Part shown: positions 58,686 to 64,000 of the stretch, piece by piece
Numbering within the stretch: position 1 is the first letter of the stretch
Layout: every line of letters begins with the position of its first letter
Assembly: GCF_002161805.1 (NCBI RefSeq)
Contig: NZ_NFIP01000009.1
Location: 62,001 to 126,000, forward strand
Direction of reading: 5' to 3'
Length of the DNA stretch: 64,000 nt
Source: Collinsella sp. An307
GTDB taxonomy: Bacteria; Actinomycetota; Coriobacteriia; Coriobacteriales; Coriobacteriaceae
Notes under the pieces: model-generated
Databases searched by the model: none
What the model was told of the DNA's origin: nothing
The model's input: the letters and a program-made list of their open reading frames with translations, nothing else
Translations under genes and position numbers: made by a program

Positions 58686-61211
58686 CTAGACCAATGGATT
58701 GCGTTTGAAACCCCAAGAGGTTTCTTGGGAGTCCCAGTCGACGTGGGAGAGAGCGATGTTTGATGAAACGATTTGGGCAGTTGAAGAAGTCAGTGCGCCT
58801 TCTGGATAAAACACGGGTATTGCAGAAACATCTCCAACTTGGCAATTTAAGGTTGGGGCGATGATGCTCAAAATATGACGAGCTACGGAAGAATTAAGCA
58901 AACCGAGGATATAGTATCTAGATTCTGGCTTGTCTTCAGTGCGAATGACGAGAGCCGGACTCGCATCATCGAAGTAAACACTACCATCATTGAATCTAAA
59001 GCTGGAAATTGAAGATGTTATTTTTGACCAAGTAAATGTATAACTTCCATAATACTTGGAAGGCCCTAGCCCGCTCCCCGGGAAACTGCGCAGATCTTGT
59101 GCATCATTACGCCAATTGACAACATGTTCGATATTGCCGTACCAGCGTCTAAAGGCCCCTCCTTTGGTGTATAAAGCCCAGGAACTACGTTTTATTTCTT
59201 TGGAGGATACTTCATACCACAAACGAAGGAAACGTGCGTTATCCCCGGTGAAAATACCTTTGACTATTGCGAGAAACTGGTCGCGCATCGAAAGTCCCAT
59301 TTTAAATGCATGAAAAAGTCCACTTCCTGCCCAATAGGCGATTGGAGAGCCGGGAATGTCATGGAACCTCCCAGCATCAGCGCGATAGAACCACCCGCAA
59401 TCGGGATTCTGAATGGCTTCGAGGGCCTTGGGCGCCTGTGTGGCGGCGCCAACAAAATCTGACAGGCGCACGTAGCCGCCCTTGTAGCCGTCGATATGGG
59501 AGTTATGGTAAGTGAAAGTGCAGATAGGGACAGTTGCACCGGCGAAGCCTGAGTACTCAAGTTGGATAAGACTTGTAATTGTCTTTTCGTCGATTAGCTT
59601 ATTTCGTAGCTTCTCGTAACTGCCTATGAACATCCATACGAAGGGGCACATGATGCCGACTTCGCCATGGTCTTTTGCAATATCCATAATGCGAACGATG
59701 AAGGAGGCGAAGAGGTCGCTTTTTACATCGGGATAGTGCTTCTTCACCCACTTGCTCATGAACGGGTTGAAGCTGCTTGATCCCATGTAGGGCGGATTGG
59801 CAACCACTACATCGAAACGGCGAGTGAGCGCCTTGCATGCAGCGATTGCCTGCGCGACGTGCTCATTGGCGTTTGAGGAGAAGAGGTCGCCCGCGTTCGA
59901 TTCGACAAGATCCCCCTCAAGGGCTGCGATGTCTTCGGGGGTGGGCTGCATCAAGCTGCCGATCTCGCTTAGATGGGCAAGGTCTTGCAGGAGTTGCTCT
60001 TTGTTGCGGAGCGGGCTTGTGAGACTCAGCTCATCCATGTCGACATCGATGCTGTTCAGCACGCAGATGTTGGCTGTGATGTTGCGCGTAAAGAAACGTC
60101 GGTCGTACGCGCGGGCGCACATGGCAAGCGCGAGCTGCGCGATCTGCGCGGCGCGCTGGTCAATCTCAAAGCCCGAGAGATTCTTAGTGAGGATGAGCGC
60201 GGAGATTTCTCGCTCACGATAGCCGCATTCCTGATAGATGGCCATGAGCATCTTGAACGCATAGACCAAAATATGCCCCGAGCCGCAGGCGGGGTCGCAG
60301 AAGGTGATGTCTTCGGGGCTGTTGATGCGGATGAAGTCCTCATGTTCCTCATCTGGCTCGATGTAGTATTCCATGAGGCGGTCGGAGGGGTTCTCCGCGT
60401 GGGCGTGCTCGCGCAGTGTGCTCTCGGGGTGATTGAGCATCCAGAGGCGTCCGAGCGAATTGTCTACCATGTAGCGCACGATCCAGTCGGGCGTGAAGAG
60501 CTGTGTGGCGGGGGCAATGTCCTCTGCACCGGCTTTGCGCTTGGACTTGAAGAACTCGGCCTTCACTGCGGAGTTGTAGAACTGGTACATCCAGCCCAGA
60601 ATCTCAACGTCTACCCAAGCATCCTCCGGGATATTCGTCACCAGGCGGTAGAGCACGTTGAACTCGGTTTTGTTAAGCAGGTTCTGCGGCAAGGTGAGGG
60701 CGTCTGAGGTGACGGTACCAAAGACCGACGGCAGGAAGGCAGCGAGCTCGTTGCATTGCGCGATGAGGATGGCACGATAGAGCGCCTCGTCATCGCCCGT
60801 TTGAATGAGCTGGGCGACCTCCACCTGGTCGAGGCCGGGGAGATCGAGCGTGGTGGCTACGCGCAGACACTCAGGGTTAAAGCTGCCATCTGCGGCGGTA
60901 AGCATGCGCACGTGGCTTGGCAGGTAACCGGCAAGCTCCATGTAGCGGATGGCGGCAAAGCGGTTGAACCAGGTGTAGGCCATGGTGGTGATGAAAGGGA
61001 GCGTCCCCTCGCGCTCGATGCGTCGATAGAGCTCGGTGCGTTGAGCGTGCTCGGCGGGGGAGAGCACCACGCCGCGAATGGCGTCGGCATCCGCGGCGTA
61101 TTCCGCACGGCCCGCATCGTCGAGTGCATAGACATAGAGTTGTTGTTCCATGTCTTTCAGCAACTGCTCGCGCGCTTCGATGGAGAACTTCTCAATCGCC
61201 TTGGTGTCCAT
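58686..61211 (-). CDS. pglX: BREX adenine-specific DNA methyltransferase PglX, N-terminal fragment
   Basis: 841 aa; intact PglX is about 1,150-1,250 aa. The amino-methyltransferase motifs are complete: DPACGSGHILVYAFKM (motif I, near residue 307) and VVANPPYMGSSSFNP (motif IV, near 472). The last 350 residues are the variable target-recognition part. The frame stops right after SQETSWGFKRNPLV, exactly where intact PglX enters its C-terminal domain. That missing domain is encoded at 56938-57912. The final 700 bases are clearly more A+T-rich than the methyltransferase part. It starts 26 bases after brxC. Confidence 0.9.
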   Translation of the reverse strand: MDTKAIEKFSIEAREQLLKDMEQQLYVYALDDAGRAEYAADADAIRGVVLSPAEHAQRTELYRRIEREGTLPFITTMAYTWFNRFAAIRYMELAGYLPSHVRMLTAADGSFNPECLRVATTLDLPGLDQVEVAQLIQTGDDEALYRAILIAQCNELAAFLPSVFGTVTSDALTLPQNLLNKTEFNVLYRLVTNIPEDAWVDVEILGWMYQFYNSAVKAEFFKSKRKAGAEDIAPATQLFTPDWIVRYMVDNSLGRLWMLNHPESTLREHAHAENPSDRLMEYYIEPDEEHEDFIRINSPEDITFCDPACGSGHILVYAFKMLMAIYQECGYREREISALILTKNLSGFEIDQRAAQIAQLALAMCARAYDRRFFTRNITANICVLNSIDVDMDELSLTSPLRNKEQLLQDLAHLSEIGSLMQPTPEDIAALEGDLVESNAGDLFSSNANEHVAQAIAACKALTRRFDVVVANPPYMGSSSFNPFMSKWVKKHYPDVKSDLFASFIVRIMDIAKDHGEVGIMCPFVWMFIGSYEKLRNKLIDEKTITSLIQLEYSGFAGATVPICTFTYHNSHIDGYKGGYVRLSDFVGAATQAPKALEAIQNPDCGWFYRADAGRFHDIPGSPIAYWAGSGLFHAFKMGLSMRDQFLAIVKGIFTGDNARFLRLWYEVSSKEIKRSSWALYTKGGAFRRWYGNIEHVVNWRNDAQDLRSFPGSGLGPSKYYGSYTFTWSKITSSISSFRFNDGSVYFDDASPALVIRTEDKPESRYYILGLLNSSVARHILSIIAPTLNCQVGDVSAIPVFYPEGALTSSTAQIVSSNIALSHVDWDSQETSWGFKRNPLV

Positions 61212-61237
61212 GGATATCTCCTGCGGTGCCGGATGGG

Positions 61238-64000
61238 TTATTGGATGCGGATGCCGTCGTTACCTGCGAGGTCGCGGACGAGCTCGGCGCGTACGCGGTC
61301 GAGGTAGCGGTCGATGTCTGCCTCGGTGCGGAGCGTCTCGGGTTTGAAGACCAGGCTGCGCTCCACATGCTTGATGCGCGCGGGCTTGGGCGGCGCTGGG
61401 GGCGTATGGGTCTTGCTGTCGATGGCCGAAGGCTGTGGCTTGGGCTTGCGCCTCTCAACCTCGGCATCAATCTGGGTGTAGAAATCCGTCTGGTCGTTGT
61501 TGAGACGGATTGCGAGCGCGTCGAGGTCGCTGAGCGAGCGCGTGTCATGTGCCATGTCACGCCGCGTGAGCTTGCGCTGTCCGATGGCGGCGAGCTTGAC
61601 TTCGCTCCGCTCGGCTTTCGCTTCGATATCGGCGTACATGCTCTCGATGCGATCGAGGAGCTCGTTGCGCTTGACCTCGAGTTTCTCGTCATAGACATCC
61701 TCAACCGTCTGCATGGCGCCGGAGAGGAGGTTTATCTGGTTGTAGGGGGATGCCGCGTCAAGCACGCGTTCGATGGTGGCGAGCGCCTCGGTAGCGTCGG
61801 CGCTGCCCGCGAGGTACTCGCGCTCACGCTTCATGTCTTGGCGAAGTGTGGTTGCCTTATCCCAGATACGCTGCTGGTTGGGGAAGAACTTAAAGATGTC
61901 CTCCAGATCATCGGCAGCGTCGAGTAGGTCATCCTCGGCGTCGGCGATGCGCGGCAGCAGGTCAGATGGGTCGGACCCCGCGGAAAGAACGCCCTTGATG
62001 ACGGAGATGCCATGCTCCACGTTTTCGCGCCCCGGGTATCCTGCGCGGCGGTACTCTCGCTCGAGCAAGTTTTGGAGCTCCTCCAACTTCTCGCGCAGGG
62101 CGCTCACGGCGCGGGCGGCAAGGTCTCCCTCTTCCAAGGGGAGGTTTTGCTGGCCCGTTGCTTGGGTGATGATGTCACGTACGGCGCGGCGCACATGTTC
62201 CGGAACCTTTATACGCAACTCGATGAGGGTGTCTTTGGTTTCTGTTGCCTTGCGCAGGCGGTTGACCGCGCCTGCAGCAGTGATATCCACCGTGGATCCG
62301 GCATAGCTTAGCTTGGCGTCGCCCGCCGCGAGGAGCTCCGCAGCCACGGCGGCTACGTCGATTTCGCGCCAGCCGAAGGGACTATCTTGAAAGCGCTTCT
62401 GCACCTCCGCCATGGGGGTGTCTATATGTAGACGGCGCTGGTTTTCCAGGTAGCGCTTCATCTCGTCGACGGCGCCCTCATTAGGAGTAGTGCCGTCGAG
62501 TGTGCGACGCTGCCCGCACAGGATTTCGGTGAGCTCGGCGTCGGTGTGGTAGTTGGTAGTGATGAGGGAGAGCTTTGGGTAGACGCTCTCTACCGAGTTC
62601 TCCAGCACGCTGGAGAGTACGGCCTTGGCTGTGGTGCCTTGGGCCTTTACCTCGTAGCCGCCCGCGTAGAACGTTCCCTTGCGGATCCCCTCCTCTAAGA
62701 GGCTGCGCGCCTCGCGCAGCTCCGCCTGCGCATCGGAGCGGCGGTCGCGGATGATGCGTTGGACGTTCTCGGGCTGGCGACTGAGGTTCTGCGTATTGGC
62801 ATACCCCTCAATGCGCAGGGCATCTTGGATGAGGTCGTAGTAGCGCGCATCGTCAGAGAGCAGGCAGATGGCCTCATTGCGTTGCGACCGCGCGAGCAAC
62901 GCCTCATGCGAGGTGGCCTCAGGACCAGAGGCGGCGGTCATGACGCGCAGTACCATGCCGCCCGGGGCACCGTAGCGGGTTTCGTCGATGTACTTTTCCA
63001 CATCGAAATCGTTCTCGCCGTAGCGCAGTTTGTTGCTGTCAAAGATTTCGCCAAAAACAATCTGCCCCAGGCGTTCGGTGATGCGTGCGGGCTCCACCAC
63101 GGTGTTAGAGATTGCGCGAGCGATCTCCTGCTCGTCATCGGTCAAGAACTGGTACGCCTCGCCGCTGCGGCCCACGTAGTTCTGGCGCACCAGGCGCGCG
63201 AGTGAGTCGGTGACAGCGCTGCGTACCTCGCGCAGGTTGGCGTCGATGTCATCCACCATGAGGATGGCGATGTTTTCGGGGTTGGATTCGACGTCATTCA
63301 CCCAGCGGATGAGGAAGAGGAGCTTGAGCACCTCAACATCGACAGGCTCGAGCCCCTGGCCCTTGCGTGCCGCCTCGTCCGCACGGTTAATCACGCGGCG
63401 CACATGGCCCTCGAGGAAGGTCTCGATGGTGTCGTAGAAGCGCCAGAAAGGCACGAGTGCGCTCTCGTCCTTATCCTCGATCGCCTGTGCTGCCTCTTGG
63501 AAGCCGGAGAGCATGGAGCGCTCGCTGCCCGAGGTGTGCTTGCCCGAGCTGCCATGGCGACGAATCTCGTTGAGCGTTGTCTGAAGCAGCGTGAATTGGT
63601 AGGTGACAAACGGATAGGACTCGATGAAGTCCTCGGTGCTCGGGTAGCCGCCCAGGTCCTCTTTGGCAGTGCCGCTTTTGAAGTGGAAGAGGTTCTTGAG
63701 AGCGGACGCCTTCTGACCGTACACCATGGCGAGCAGGTCGCGCGCGTTCTCGTTCTTCTCCAGGATACGGCGCTTGATGACCTCATCGGCATCGATGCCC
63801 GAGAGCGACAGGCGGCATTTGAAGCGGCCAGTGATTTTTGAGAAGTCGTCGCTCTTGCCGGACATGCTCACCACCTCGTCGATGGCTTCTTGGCTCGTGA
63901 CCATGACCCAGACAAGGCCCTTGCCCTTGGCGCCGAGCTCCTCCACGATGGACTGCAGGTTGAGCATGCGGGCGGTGTCTTTGCCGTTGCCGATGAACTG
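61238..64000 (-). CDS. brxC: BREX P-loop ATPase BrxC, 5' end outside the window
   Basis: 920 residues are visible and the frame is still open at the window edge (QFIGNGKDTARMLNLQSIVEE), so the N-terminus with the Walker A site is missing. The stretch GKGLVWVMVTSQEAIDEV and the downstream helical and coiled-coil architecture match BrxC/PglY of BREX type 1. It is an AAA-type ATPase essential for BREX. It is followed by pglX with a 26-base gap. brxA and brxB would be expected just beyond the right edge of the window. Confidence 0.9.
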   Translation of the reverse strand, partial: QFIGNGKDTARMLNLQSIVEELGAKGKGLVWVMVTSQEAIDEVVSMSGKSDDFSKITGRFKCRLSLSGIDADEVIKRRILEKNENARDLLAMVYGQKASALKNLFHFKSGTAKEDLGGYPSTEDFIESYPFVTYQFTLLQTTLNEIRRHGSSGKHTSGSERSMLSGFQEAAQAIEDKDESALVPFWRFYDTIETFLEGHVRRVINRADEAARKGQGLEPVDVEVLKLLFLIRWVNDVESNPENIAILMVDDIDANLREVRSAVTDSLARLVRQNYVGRSGEAYQFLTDDEQEIARAISNTVVEPARITERLGQIVFGEIFDSNKLRYGENDFDVEKYIDETRYGAPGGMVLRVMTAASGPEATSHEALLARSQRNEAICLLSDDARYYDLIQDALRIEGYANTQNLSRQPENVQRIIRDRRSDAQAELREARSLLEEGIRKGTFYAGGYEVKAQGTTAKAVLSSVLENSVESVYPKLSLITTNYHTDAELTEILCGQRRTLDGTTPNEGAVDEMKRYLENQRRLHIDTPMAEVQKRFQDSPFGWREIDVAAVAAELLAAGDAKLSYAGSTVDITAAGAVNRLRKATETKDTLIELRIKVPEHVRRAVRDIITQATGQQNLPLEEGDLAARAVSALREKLEELQNLLEREYRRAGYPGRENVEHGISVIKGVLSAGSDPSDLLPRIADAEDDLLDAADDLEDIFKFFPNQQRIWDKATTLRQDMKREREYLAGSADATEALATIERVLDAASPYNQINLLSGAMQTVEDVYDEKLEVKRNELLDRIESMYADIEAKAERSEVKLAAIGQRKLTRRDMAHDTRSLSDLDALAIRLNNDQTDFYTQIDAEVERRKPKPQPSAIDSKTHTPPAPPKPARIKHVERSLVFKPETLRTEADIDRYLDRVRAELVRDLAGNDGIRIQ

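Overview
The window is a G+C-rich bacterial chromosome segment. Gene content and codon bias suggest a strictly anaerobic member of the Coriobacteriia (Actinomycetota), probably Collinsella or a close relative. The supporting features are an FMN-type enoyl reductase FabK in a compact type II fatty acid operon, an Ech-type group 4 [NiFe] hydrogenase, two MurE-family ligases lacking the diaminopimelate motif, and a Tat operon followed by hypA-hypB. This assignment is inferred from content; no rRNA lies in the window.

Layout. 1-5861: end of the fab operon (fabH, fabK, fabD, fabG, fabF, fabZ, then a MarR regulator), with a long REP-like inverted repeat between fabH and fabK. 5858-8254: a polar amino acid ABC transporter (binding protein, permease, ATPase) on the minus strand, with twin operator-like palindromes upstream. 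8433-14344: the Ech hydrogenase operon, whose first gene fuses the NuoL-like (EchA) and NuoH-like (EchB) subunits, and whose EchD and EchF subunits end in nearly the same Ala/Lys-rich tail. 14476-19746: a glutamine amidotransferase (asnB) and tandem murE genes, probably serving the cell wall. 19881-20642: tRNA-Ser(GCU) and a small toxin-antitoxin pair. 20671-49064: mostly housekeeping genes (gluQ, ferritin, purH, a two-component system, usp, uppP, pcrA, brnQ, a ROK kinase, ppaC, nhaA, an aminotransferase, tatAC, hypAB, an XRE/DUF4097 pair, alpha-amylase). HypA and HypB presumably load nickel into the Ech large subunit.

49229-64000 is a defence island of visibly lower G+C, nearly all on the minus strand. 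It is a BREX type 1-like locus: brxC (cut by the window edge), pglX and pglZ. Three things set it apart. First, pglX is split cleanly into a methyltransferase/target-recognition half and a C-terminal half, each with its own start. The 773 bp between them holds a helix-turn-helix gene and, on the opposite strand, a 42-residue hydrophobic-basic ORF with a near-perfect Shine-Dalgarno sequence. Second, between pglX and pglZ sits a tightly coupled cassette of three genes: a protein with a PglZ-like N-terminal domain but no phosphatase domain, a ParB-like protein (currently frameshifted), and an SNF2-type helicase. Third, a Phd/RelE-type toxin-antitoxin pair faces the other way inside the island. 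No brxL follows pglZ. The split PglX together with the PglZ-N/ParB/SNF2 cassette is the best candidate here for an undescribed system.
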